Shown here in pieces: positions 55,966 to 64,000 of a DNA stretch of 64,000 bases (positions are counted from its first letter, which is position 1; each line of letters opens with the position of its first letter). The position numbers and the translations under genes are program-made. Below the pieces are notes generated by a model that was given only the letters and a program-made list of their open reading frames with translations, ran no database searches and was not told the origin of the DNA. Source of the stretch: Emiliania huxleyi CCMP1516 (lineage: Eukaryota; Haptophyta; Isochrysidales; Noelaerhabdaceae). The stretch lies in the NCBI RefSeq assembly GCF_000372725.1, contig NW_005201192.1, positions 343,492-407,491 of the forward strand, given 5' to 3'.

Positions 55966-56280
55966 ACATAGGGCTACCAATTTTACGGACAGACCGCGCA
56001 GCTCCCAGTTCAGCTCAGCTCCTCACTTCACACTGACTGTGACTCATCTCGACCCACAGCTTCCGTGTGGGCCGGAGTACTTTTTTTCACTCGTGGGGGG
56101 GGGTTCGTGTATTGCCGCGCTGCGTGTTTTGCATGAGTTCGTGGTGCGCGTACCGTTCGGCGTTGGCGCGCACCTCAAGACTCGTCGAGGGAACTTTTTC
56201 GCGCGGGGTACGGAGAACGGCTCTGGGTGTGTGTGTCGCCGCACGCCAACGGTTGGGTAGTAGGGCTAGAGGGTCGCTCT
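55966..56280. other. Intergenic, no gene seen
   Basis: 3' flank of the DUF4336-like gene; nothing recognisable. Confidence 0.5.
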
Positions 56281-56395
56281 ACACTTAGCCTCTGCAGCGA
56301 GCGAGCGCTCAACTTAGCCCCCGCACGGAGCCGGGCTCGGACTTAGACGCTGTATGGTCGGGGGCCATGAACTTACACCAAAGTAACTTAGACGA
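56281..56395. repeat. Regularly spaced CTTAG motifs
   Basis: CTTAG (or CTTAC) occurs at 56284, 56313, 56342, 56372 and 56387, that is about every 29 bases, then 15. Similar CTTAG(A)CCCGC sites return at 57494, 57525 and 57567. Confidence 0.55.
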
Positions 56396-56945
56396 CACAA
56401 GGCCAACTCCGGGTAAAACCCGGTACGGTCGCAGGGTACCACCGCTCGCTGTCGCAGAAGATCTCGAGGCGCAATCCGGTGGACAGGACAGTGTGGCCGT
56501 CGAGCGCCGCCCTGGCATCCTCGCGCTTTTGCTTCCGCCGCTTCGCCTTCGTCTCCTTGCTGCGCAGCAGGGTGTAGTTCGGGCCCACCTCCCCCACGCT
56601 GTCCAGCACGTGGACGGCGCTCGCCATCTCGACCGCGTCGTCCTCCGGCGGAAGCTCCGCCTCGCCCGCGGCCGCTTCCCGAGCGCGCTCGTCGCGCATC
56701 CGCTCGTGGTGGGCCTGCCGACGCGCCACGCCGGCGCCCGTGTGCCTCGCCGCCGCGTCCGGCGACGGCATCGATGCTGTCCGCACGAGCGTGACTCGCC
56801 ACTCAACGACCTCCACGACCTCCACGATCGCCGAAAAGTTCTCCCACTCGCGCTGCCCCAAACCTAAATCGTCTCTACAGTTACATACATACCTGCAAAA
56901 GTCCAGGTTTACCCGAAAAATACCTGGACAACGCATGCCGCGCAC
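56388..56945 (-). CDS. Hypothetical protein with a Tudor/Agenet-like C-terminal motif
   Basis: Open frame of 185 codons. The N-terminal 60 residues look weak; an internal start at MASAVHVLDSVGEVGPNYTL (about 56624) precedes a Lys/Arg-rich helix (RSKETKAKRRKQKREDARAA) and then TGLRLEIFCDSERWYPATVP. The pattern L-x-V/I-x-x-D-x-x-W-Y-P-A-x-V is like Tudor or Agenet barrels that bind methylated residues, but only one strand set is present before the stop, so a further exon may be missing. Divergent to the next gene. Support is moderate to low. Confidence 0.35.
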   Translation of the reverse strand: MRGMRCPGIFRVNLDFCRYVCNCRDDLGLGQREWENFSAIVEVVEVVEWRVTLVRTASMPSPDAAARHTGAGVARRQAHHERMRDERAREAAAGEAELPPEDDAVEMASAVHVLDSVGEVGPNYTLLRSKETKAKRRKQKREDARAALDGHTVLSTGLRLEIFCDSERWYPATVPGFTRSWPCVV

Positions 56946-57451
56946 GACGCCATATCGCCTTGTCCCAGGGCCAGTGCGTTACTTGCGGCGCGCAACTCCT
57001 GCTCAAGTACGCGCACCGTACCATGTGCTGCCGCTATGCGTGTCTTAAAGGCGGCTGTGCGGCGAAGCGGCGGGCGCGGCATGCCGATGGCAGTGCGGAC
57101 GATGCGTTGCGATGTGTTCTGCTTCAAGCTCATGGGGTGCTTGGCATGCACTTCTGCGATCCCAATCAGCTCATCGCAGCGAAGCAGCGCAACAAGCTGG
57201 CTGCTGCCAACAAGGCCCTATGCTACCTCACGCGCGGATCGTTCAAAGAGGACCAGCATGCACAGGCTTCTCTGACACGCGTTTGTTTGAGCTTGAGGCT
57301 ATTTGTGAGAACTGTTTGGCTTGAAGATTGCGCTCAAGAAGAGCAACGAGAATCGGAAGAGGAGGATGCTGAGGCGGCGATTGCTGAGCATGAGAAGGAT
57401 CGATCGCCCGCCGCAGCGAAGAAAATTTGGGGGCTAGTGCCGTATCGTTGA
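56900..57451 (+). CDS. Hypothetical Cys-rich protein
   Basis: The coding frame is clear from about 56910 (GLPEKYLDNACRARRHIALS) to the stop at 57449. It has no ATG in a good position before the Cys cluster, so an upstream exon is likely. The Cys pattern CVTC...MCCRYACLKGGC with flanking basic residues suggests a small zinc-binding module. The rest is helical (NQLIAAKQRNKLAAANKALC) with an acidic tail (QEEQRESEEEDAEAAIAEHE) and a short basic end. Not recognised. CTTAG-motif clusters lie on both sides of this gene pair. Confidence 0.4.
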   Translation, partial: SPGLPEKYLDNACRARRHIALSQGQCVTCGAQLLLKYAHRTMCCRYACLKGGCAAKRRARHADGSADDALRCVLLQAHGVLGMHFCDPNQLIAAKQRNKLAAANKALCYLTRGSFKEDQHAQASLTRVCLSLRLFVRTVWLEDCAQEEQRESEEEDAEAAIAEHEKDRSPAAAKKIWGLVPYR

Positions 57452-57784
57452 TCACGGTGGGAGCCTCTTGGCCCCAGGCCGTGCCACGGCAGACTTAGCC
57501 CGCATAAGAGAGGCTGCCGCCGATCTTAGACCGCGTAAGCACCCCCCCAGCGTGCCATGGCACACACTTAGACCCGCTAAGAGCCTTGAGGCTCAGAACT
57601 CTTTTAGACTACTACCCAACCAGTCGCACGCCGGCTCTCATTTGATTTTGAAGATCCCTCATACACCACCAAGATCGTGCAGGGCGGGGCACATGTCCCT
57701 TATAAGATCCCATCTCTTTTTACACATCTCGTCTCAGAGTTTGACCGTTTTATTTATTTATGCCGGCGCTCACACACGACCGTG
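57452..57784. other. Intergenic with CTTA...TAAG palindromes
   Basis: Three short palindrome-like sites (CTTAGCCCGCATAAG, CTTAGACCGCGTAAG, CTTAGACCCGCTAAG) at 57494, 57525 and 57567. Otherwise nothing seen. Confidence 0.5.
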
Positions 57785-60355
57785 TCATGTGTCACCACCA
57801 CCCGCGGCTGTTTGAAGCTTGACGAGCTGACGGTAGCTCGGCGCTCCGCCGGCAGGGAGCGGTCTGGCGATCAGCTCGTCGTGTGTCCCTGCCTCGACCG
57901 CCGCGCCGCCGTGCATGAGCACGATGCAGTCCGCGTGGCGTACCGTGGACAGCCGATGCGCAATCACGAGAGTGGTGCGCCCCTGCATCGCTCGCTCGAG
58001 CGCCTCCTGCACCGCCGCCTCGCTCTCGGCGTCAAGCGCCGACGTCGCCTCGTCGAGCAGCAGCACCGCCGGGTCCAGCAGCAGCGAGCGCGCGATGGCG
58101 ATGCGTTGGCGCTGCCCGCCACTCAGCTGCACCCCCCGCTCCCCCACCGCCGTCTGATAGCCGTCGCGTAGCCCGCTAATGAAGCCATGCGCGTTCGCGG
58201 CCGTCGCCGCCGCCACCAAGCGCTCGCGGAGCGCCGCCTCGTCATCGTTGCTGCTGCCGCCGCCGCCACTGCCGCCGCCACCGCCGCCTTCGGCCTCCTC
58301 CCACGCGGCGCGCGCGGAGAGGGCGTAGCGGATGTTGTCCTCGATGGTGCCCGAGAGGAGGACGGGCTCCTGGCTGACGGAGGCGGCGACGGCGTGCAGC
58401 TCGGCGTGCGGCATGTCGCAGACGTCTCGCCCGTCGATGCGCACGCAGCCGCTGGTTGCCTCGTAAAAGTGCTTGAGCAGGTGGAGGACCGTCGACTTTC
58501 CCGAGCCGCTCTGCCCCACCAGCGCCACCGTCTGGCCCGGGAGGACGGTGAGCGAGAGGCCGCGAAGCACGGCCGCCTCGGGGCGGGACGGGTAGCAGAA
58601 GAAGACGTCGCGCAGCTCGACGAGGCCGCACGCGTCGCCGTTCTCCGTGCTCTCTCCGCCACCGCCAGCCCCGTGGCCGAGCTTCCAAGGAGCAGCGGGC
58701 TCACCGCCGCCGCGGCCGCCGCCGCCCTTGTCGGGGCGTCGGTAGCGTGGCCGGCGCTCGATGTAGTCGAAGACCTTCGCGGCGGCGCCCGAGCTCTTGA
58801 GCAGCGACGTGAAGGAGTTGAGCAAGTTCTGCGCGTACTCCTGCAGCTGGCCCTGGTAGAGCATAAAGGCGAGGAGCACGGTGTGGCTCAGCAAGCCGCG
58901 CTCGACCAGGAAGCAGCCGTAGGCGAGCAGGGCGGCCTGGACGCAGGTGTTGATCAGGAAGGTGTTGCACACCATGTAGTAGACGCCCTGCACCGCCGTC
59001 TGTCTCACGATGAGGGAATAGAACTTCTCCACCTTGGCCTGGTAGCGCGCCTGCTCGCGCCGCTCGCCCGCGAACGAGCACACCGTCCGAATCGCGCCGA
59101 TCACCTCGATGGCGATCGCGTTTGCGTCGGCGAGCGCGGCTTGCACCTGCTGCTGGTTGCGATGCATGAATCGCGCGTAGCTGCGGTTGATCAGCGCGGT
59201 CGCAGGGACGATTGCGATGGCGAGCAGACCGAGCCTCCACGACCTCACAAACATGTAGAGCAGGATGCTGCCGAGCCGCACGACGGCCTCGATCGTGAAG
59301 CGGAACACCCAGGTGAGGTCGTTGGCCATCTCGGCGCAGTCCGCCGTCAGCCGCGAGGCGATCTCGCCGCTCGGCGTCGTGTCGAAGAAGCCGATGTCCT
59401 GGCGCACGATGGCGCCAAACAGACGCAGCCGCAGCCCTCGGATGATTCGCTGCTGCGCCACTCCGAACAGGTAGATGCACCAGAAGTCGCCGAGCGCGTC
59501 GCCGGTCCCCATCGCGCACAGCAGGGCGATGCAGCGCGTGGCGCTCGCGTGGTCGCCCTCGCTCAGCGCGCCGATCGTCTCCGCCACCCAGTGAGGCACC
59601 GACAGAGAGAGCGGCAGGCGGAGCAGAAGAGCACCGCACCCCGCGTACAGCCACCAGCGATGCGGCCAAGCGATGCGCAGCAGAGTGAGGGTCCCGAAGC
59701 CGCGGCGCGCGCGCGCCTCTGCCGCCTCGCGGTCGGCGCACTCAATCGCCTCAATCGCCGTCGACGCGGCGGCGGCGGCGGCGCTCTGCCCTCCGTGGCC
59801 CTCCGGGCCAGCCGCTGCGACGACGAGCCGCGCTCCGTGCGCCGCCGGCCCTGCCGTGCGTGCCACCGTGCTGCACTCGCCTGCCGGGAGGAGGAGAGGA
59901 GCCACGAGGAGGCGAGCCCCGTCTCCTCGCTCGGGGAGGCCGCTGAGGAGGAAGAGGTGGCGGGCGGCCAATCCGAAGTGTAGCATCATCAGGACCGCGA
60001 AGCCGCCGAGCGCCCACCACCAAGCGCCGCCACCGTACGACTCAAAGGCGAGAAAGAGTAGAGGCGCCCCAGTGGCGGCGGAGGCGGTGCCGCCGGCGAC
60101 AAGCTGCGCGAGCGGTGTGACATGACGCGACAGCGACAGCGAGAGGAGGAAGAGCGAACACCACGCGAGGACGCCTCCGAGCCAGACGCAGACGAAGCGA
60201 GCGGGTCGACAGGGCGTGGAGGATGCGAGCGGGGAGAGATGGGCGTCCTTGTACAGCGCGTGCAGCGGCTCGAGCACACCGAGTGCAGCGGCAGCCGCAG
60301 CGGCGAGGATGAGTGCGGCGTCAAGGCGGAGGAGTAGCCGCGGAAGCATCGCCAA
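57785..60355 (-). CDS. ABC transporter, half-molecule of the ABCB (TAP-like) type
   Basis: A single exon of 856 residues. Four N-terminal helices (about residues 5-140, e.g. AALILAAAAAAALGVLEPLH) form an extra TMD0-like region, then a six-helix core domain with the intracellular-loop motif QDIGFFDTTPSGEIASRL and SFAGERREQARYQ. The nucleotide-binding domain has Walker A GQSGSGKST (about residue 612), the Q-loop segment SVSQEPVLLSGTIEDNIRYA, signature LSGGQRQRIAIARSLL (about 743), Walker B VLLLDEATSALD and the switch IAHRLSTV. A Gly/Ser-rich insert (GGGGGSGGGGSS) lies between Q-loop and signature, which is unusual. It is a homodimer-forming exporter candidate in an internal membrane, nearest in layout to TAPL/ABCB9-type proteins. 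Substrate unknown. Confidence 0.93.
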   Translation of the reverse strand: MAMLPRLLLRLDAALILAAAAAAALGVLEPLHALYKDAHLSPLASSTPCRPARFVCVWLGGVLAWCSLFLLSLSLSRHVTPLAQLVAGGTASAATGAPLLFLAFESYGGGAWWWALGGFAVLMMLHFGLAARHLFLLSGLPERGDGARLLVAPLLLPAGECSTVARTAGPAAHGARLVVAAAGPEGHGGQSAAAAAASTAIEAIECADREAAEARARRGFGTLTLLRIAWPHRWWLYAGCGALLLRLPLSLSVPHWVAETIGALSEGDHASATRCIALLCAMGTGDALGDFWCIYLFGVAQQRIIRGLRLRLFGAIVRQDIGFFDTTPSGEIASRLTADCAEMANDLTWVFRFTIEAVVRLGSILLYMFVRSWRLGLLAIAIVPATALINRSYARFMHRNQQQVQAALADANAIAIEVIGAIRTVCSFAGERREQARYQAKVEKFYSLIVRQTAVQGVYYMVCNTFLINTCVQAALLAYGCFLVERGLLSHTVLLAFMLYQGQLQEYAQNLLNSFTSLLKSSGAAAKVFDYIERRPRYRRPDKGGGGRGGGEPAAPWKLGHGAGGGGESTENGDACGLVELRDVFFCYPSRPEAAVLRGLSLTVLPGQTVALVGQSGSGKSTVLHLLKHFYEATSGCVRIDGRDVCDMPHAELHAVAASVSQEPVLLSGTIEDNIRYALSARAAWEEAEGGGGGGSGGGGSSNDDEAALRERLVAAATAANAHGFISGLRDGYQTAVGERGVQLSGGQRQRIAIARSLLLDPAVLLLDEATSALDAESEAAVQEALERAMQGRTTLVIAHRLSTVRHADCIVLMHGGAAVEAGTHDELIARPLPAGGAPSYRQLVKLQTAAGGGDT

Positions 60356-60400
60356 CTCTAAGCGAGCACCCAGGTGACTCCCATGCCGTTTGCCAGGCCA

Positions 60401-60579
60401 GGGTTCCGGCTCCTACCCAGATGGGGGGTCTGAAACAAACGCCCCATGCCGCGCAGCGAAGCGAAAAAAGACGAAAATTGGAGGTACCTACCTGTTGTAG
60501 GGCCCTCTGGGGCGGTCAAAACCGGACCTACGTGTCACCGTGGTGAACAGACCCCCTATCTGGGTAGGAGCCGGAACCC
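60401..60579. mobile_element. 179-bp MITE with 32-bp inverted ends
   Basis: 60401-60432 (GGGTTCCGGCTCCTACCCAG onward) and the reverse complement of 60548-60579 match at 31 of 32 positions. The central 115 bases carry no gene. A lone fragment of the end (AGGAGCCGGAACCC) is found near 13447. No clear target duplication. Confidence 0.82.
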
Positions 60580-61190
60580 AGTCCGCGCCTCTATCTTCAC
60601 ATGCGTTGTCTGTTTTCTTTCTTTCTTTCTTTTCTTCTTTCGCGTTTCTTCGCGAGCGACCCAAGAAATGCCACGTTCGGATCGCTTCTCATCGCAAACC
60701 CTGTCAGCAGTTCACCGTAAGTTCACCCTCGGGTATGTTCGTAAGAGCTACATATACTGAGAAAAGCCTGTCAACAGAGTCCTCCTCCGGGCATGTACGT
60801 AAGAGCCACATACTCTCATTGTGTCACACCACGCGGAACGCATCTCCATCGCTTCGGTGAAGGGGGTGAACCGCGCCATCCTTCCTTCCTCGATCGCCGT
60901 GCAAAGCTCGCTTCCAAGCTCTCACGCCGCGCGTAGGGCCCTTAGGGGCCTGGAGAACACAACCCCCTCTCCCTTGTCTCCCAGTAAGCTAAAAGCACGT
61001 ACACTGAGTCAAGTACAAGTACACTGAGAAAAGAATTCTCACGCCCGAACTTCACCCCACGTGCGTCCTCCTCGGGCGTCGACGCGTTTTGGCGGGGCCC
61101 CAGTACTGGCCGGGCCGACGCCGCGTTACCGCCAGACACGGTACGCGTCCCCGCCCCTAGCCCCGCCCTCGGCGGCCGAGAGCCAGCTCG
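60580..61190. repeat. Dispersed repeat, copy 2, and flanking repeat tails
   Basis: 60889-61000 matches 38055-38165 over about 110-130 bases. The part before it (60817-60885) resembles the tail of the LINE region (49655-49740). A TTTCTTTCTTTC tract (60617-60640) precedes, as it does after the LINE. No gene. Confidence 0.75.
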
Positions 61191-63493
61191 ATGAGCGACA
61201 ACAAGAAGGCCGCCCGCTCGCATGGCCTCCGGGGCGGGCTGCCTCGCGTGGACTGCCTTGGCGTCCTCTCCGCCGACGAGGGCACCGCACTGCTCCCCTC
61301 CTCTCGGTCCTCCCTCTATGGCCGGCTACAGCTCGGTTGGCGGGCGCGCCTCTCTGCGTCCGGTCCGGCGGTCGGCGACTTTGTCGTCGGCTCGCTCATT
61401 TTCCTCATGTCCCGCGGCTGGTGAGAAAAGATAGATTGGACGAGAGGCTCTGCGTGCACACAGCCCTTCGAGCGCATCCACTGCGCGTGCTCTTGCAGTT
61501 ACGTTTGGGGGCGCGTAGGTCGGACGCGATCGCGATCTACGGCCTCGGGCTCGCCTCGACTTGGTGCCGTCCAGAGGACATGCCCATGACACATCCCCAA
61601 ACGACCCTCAGGCTTCGGGCTCGGCTCGACCTGGTACTGCGGCGACTACACCGGCAAACCCTGCGCTGGCTCGGCTCCCTCGCCGAGGTGGGCCGTGTAC
61701 TCGCTGCTGATGGTGCCGCTGACCGGACTGCTCAAGCACCTCGCGGAGAGCCACACCGAGCGGGCAGAGGCGCGCGGTCAGGCGCCGGCGCGTTCAGCAG
61801 CGTTGATCCCGAGCATTGCAAACTACATCTGCGGATGGGGCTTTGCCAACGCGGCGGTGCGTCCCACCTTCGTTCGCCGCTTGCGTCAATCACGATCACG
61901 CCGGTGTGATTCTTCTCAGGTCGCCCTCCTCGACGAGCTCCAGCTATCCGAGCACTGCCGCGCCGCGCCCCGCCGCTGCCTCGGCCTCAATGTGGGATAC
62001 GCGTGTGGCTGGACCGGCGTGGCCGCGGTCCTCGGAAAGCTGCCGTCAAGCCGGAATGCGAGAGGTGGCTTTTTTCAAACGGGTGGATCTTCCCAACCGT
62101 AGGCGCTCATCTCAGTCGTCAAACCATACGTGCGCGAGATCGAGTGTGGCAGCGGCGCGGTGGCCGACCGTCGCGAGCGGCTGTGAGGAGGGCTGAGCCG
62201 CGTCTATTCACGGGGCTGAGCACTGAGCAGGTGGTGGACTGGTGCGAGGACTATTGTGAGGACAGTACGCCATGCCGGTGACGGGCGGGAAGGGACATGG
62301 CTGGAATTTGGCTGCCGTCAATAGGACATGCTCGCGATGCTGGTGCGAGGGCTGACGATCATCGTGATGACGCTGTGGACCAAGGTGATGAGCTGTATCC
62401 TACTTGATCGTACACACCCCTCAGCATTCAACAGCCTTGGCGGTTCGGTGCCAAGGTGGGTGCCGAGTACGTCTACATCGACGCGTCGGGCCAGGCCTCC
62501 CTCACGATCGCGGCGTTGTACGCCGGCTTCACGCTCTTCGCAGGGTCGCTAATTACGACCAAGCTGGCGCACATCGAGCTGGCGCCGCCGCCGGAGTGAG
62601 GAGCGAAGGGCTGTCGTCGGGTGGTGTATAGACGGCGAGATGTTCCATGAGTGGTAGGCGCTTACCCCATCAGAAGGGCAGGCGAGAGGGCTCAGCGCCG
62701 TGCTGGTCGAGGCGAGCAACCTGACGCAGACGATGCTGTCTTGGGTCTCGGGCTGCGCGGTGATCGACTGGGTGTGCGCCGCGCTCCCAGTCTTCTACTC
62801 GGATCCGCTGCCCGCGAACATGGCGGCCGTCGGAGGGCTCACCGTCCTCTTCACCATCCTGTGCATCGTGTGGCTCATCGCCTCGGGTGAGAGGTCCGCG
62901 AGGAGACTCGGAGACTACTGCCGGCCGTTGATTCGTTCTCGCTCATGGGTGGACCGATGAGCAGGTATGCCGTCGAGAAGGACGCGGACCGTGCCGCCGT
63001 CGAAAGGTACTTTATCACCAACGCCATGGCCTTTTTCGTGGGGTGAGCCTCGTGAGAGAGTAGGGTGTAGCTCGAGCACGAGGGTCGGCCATACAGGAGC
63101 GCTACACTGCTCACTTCGCTCGCAAGCCCGGGAGCAGGTGGTTTTTCTGGCTGCTTGGCAAGCAGTGCATCGTCGCCGCGCTGACTGCAATCTCCTCATT
63201 GCAGAGCGGGCTGAGCGACGCGGCGCTGGTGCTGCGGACGCCCCGCCGCCGCTCGCGGCCGCGCGGTGGATGCTCAACACCTTGCGGTACGAATACTGTA
63301 GGTCTTGCTCGTTTTGCAGCCACTCGGCTCGCTGGTGCTGCTCCAGGCGTGCTTCCTCCTCATCGATGCCTACAAGGGCCTCGCCGGCATCTCGCGCGAG
63401 ACGGTGCTGCTCGATGCGCCCTCGGGCGAGAACGACGCCTTTGCCGACCCGGACGACCGTGTCGAGGAGATGAAGAGCGCGGAGCCGGAGTGA
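61191..63493 (+). CDS. Multi-pass membrane protein, many short exons, unrecognised
   Basis: Begins MSDNKKAARSHGLRGGLPRV. Exon 1 ends near 61419 (MSRG/W), a short exon 61520-61541 (SDAIAIY) follows, then exon 61612 on: GFGLGSTWYCGDYTGKPC, RWAVYSLLMVPLTGLLKHL, SAALIPSIANYICGWGFANA. Later hydrophobic exons: LGLNVGYACGWTGVAAVLG, MLAMLVRGLTIIVMTLWTKV, ASLTIAALYAGFTLFAGSLI, LSWVSGCAVIDWVCAALPVF, MAAVGGLTVLFTILCIVWLI, RYFITNAMAFFVG, FFWLLGKQCIVAALTAISSL, LGSLVLLQACFLLIDAYKGL. The last frame ends MKSAEPE at 63493; a similar PPPE-stop lies at 62599, so there may be two genes or one with a GT donor there. Roughly eight or more helices. The intron at 61542-61611 begins with a near copy of the next exon. 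Confidence 0.6.
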
Positions 63494-64000
63494 GGAACAA
63501 GGGCGAGCGTGGCAGTCAGAGGTCAGTTAGTCGTAGAGCCGTGGGTTTCCAGTACAAATTTAGGGGGGGGGGGGGGACGAAGGCGACACAGTCAGGGGGT
63601 GTCTTCAAAGCAATTGGAGTGCAGTCGGTAACCTGAAAGAAAGAAAGAAAGCATCCCAAGGGAGGGATGGGAGGACGTCGGTAACCTCACGCCCCGCCCA
63701 TGCAAATTCTTTCGCGCCCTCTTCGCCGAGTCCTGGGCCCTGGCCTGCGGCACACACTCGCACATTGTCGATGTCCTTCATGTTCGGCGTCAGAGCCGCC
63801 CGGCTCTCGCTGCGATGCCCAACCGGTCCAGCGAGCCGCCCGTCTTCGATGGGCCACAGCCTGCGGTGTTACTCGTCCCGCCCGTCTCGGTTCGGCAACA
63901 AGAAAAGAACGCAGGAAAGCTCAGCCGGCCGTGGCGAGCGGCGGTGGTGGCGCCCACTCCCTCCTTGCGCCGCAGGTGCTGGAGCAGGAGCCCGAAGCGG
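63494..64000. other. Window end: repeat tail and weak frames
   Basis: 63632-63690 is an inverted copy of part of the post-LINE repeat (CATCCCAAGGGAGGGATGGG, then AGGACG; compare 49978-50025). A G run lies at 63564-63576. From 63700 to the end a gene may begin on either strand, but nothing can be assigned. Confidence 0.45.

Noticed and set aside
58187-59983. 598-codon plus-strand frame opposite the ABC transporter
   Set aside because: Antisense of a complete ABC protein with all nucleotide-binding motifs.

Overview
The window looks like nuclear DNA of a GC-rich unicellular alga, most likely a haptophyte (inference from style, not proven). Genes are compact with many short introns. Many introns have GC-AG ends, several can only be explained with GA-AG ends, and simple repeats (CA, GCC, CACG, many minisatellites) are abundant. 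The gene content is eukaryotic: PP2A B56 subunit, prohibitin-2, a plant-type pantothenate kinase, a phospholipase B-like protein, a sulfatase, an ABCB-type half transporter and ciliary-type C2 proteins. Two runs of 100 N are assembly gaps. I saw no tRNA, rRNA or CRISPR array.

Layout: 1-2828 holds the end of a long Ala-rich coiled-coil gene. 3081-3527 (-) is a small one-helix membrane protein. 3.6-7.2 kb is repeat country: palindromic GGTTGAC clusters and three GTGTCGAG minisatellites around an inverted-repeat element. 7.3-9.8 kb is a 13-exon B56 gene. 10.7-12.3 kb (-) is a cytosine-deaminase-like amidohydrolase. 13.5-15.8 kb is a sulfatase. 16.6-17.5 kb (-) is a small protein with a possible Dpy-30/RIIa-like N-terminus, and 19.3-21.4 kb is a YtcJ-type amidohydrolase with one apparent frameshift. 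21.4-22.4 kb is a foldback element with 25-bp inverted ends. 22.7-25.9 kb is a divergent pair: a two-helix protein and a phospholipase B-like protein. 26.5-33.5 kb (-) carries two C2-type genes, one with about eight RPGRIP1-like C2 repeats. 33.6-37.0 kb is pantothenate kinase. 37.4-38.0 kb is a non-autonomous DNA transposon with an 8-bp target duplication. 39-42 kb holds a coiled-coil gene and a protein kinase, and 42.8-44.6 kb (-) is prohibitin-2. 45.1-49.8 kb is a LINE-like retroelement with a C2H2 finger, reverse transcriptase and a probable restriction-like endonuclease. 51.2-52.6 kb (-) is an MFS transporter, 55 kb a DUF4336-like protein, 57.8-60.4 kb (-) an ABC half transporter, and 61.2-63.5 kb a multi-exon membrane protein.

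The most interesting signal is in the introns. At least seven introns, in four unrelated genes (B56, sulfatase, prohibitin-2 and the 61-kb membrane protein), carry direct repeats at their two splice junctions, so that the start of the intron is a copy of the start of the next exon or the exon end is repeated at the intron end. This is the footprint expected if introns arise by small tandem duplications of exonic AGGN sites. It fits the permissive GT/GC/GA donors and the minisatellites inside several of the same introns. Small inverted-repeat elements (21.4, 37.4, 54.1 and 60.4 kb) form a second theme.
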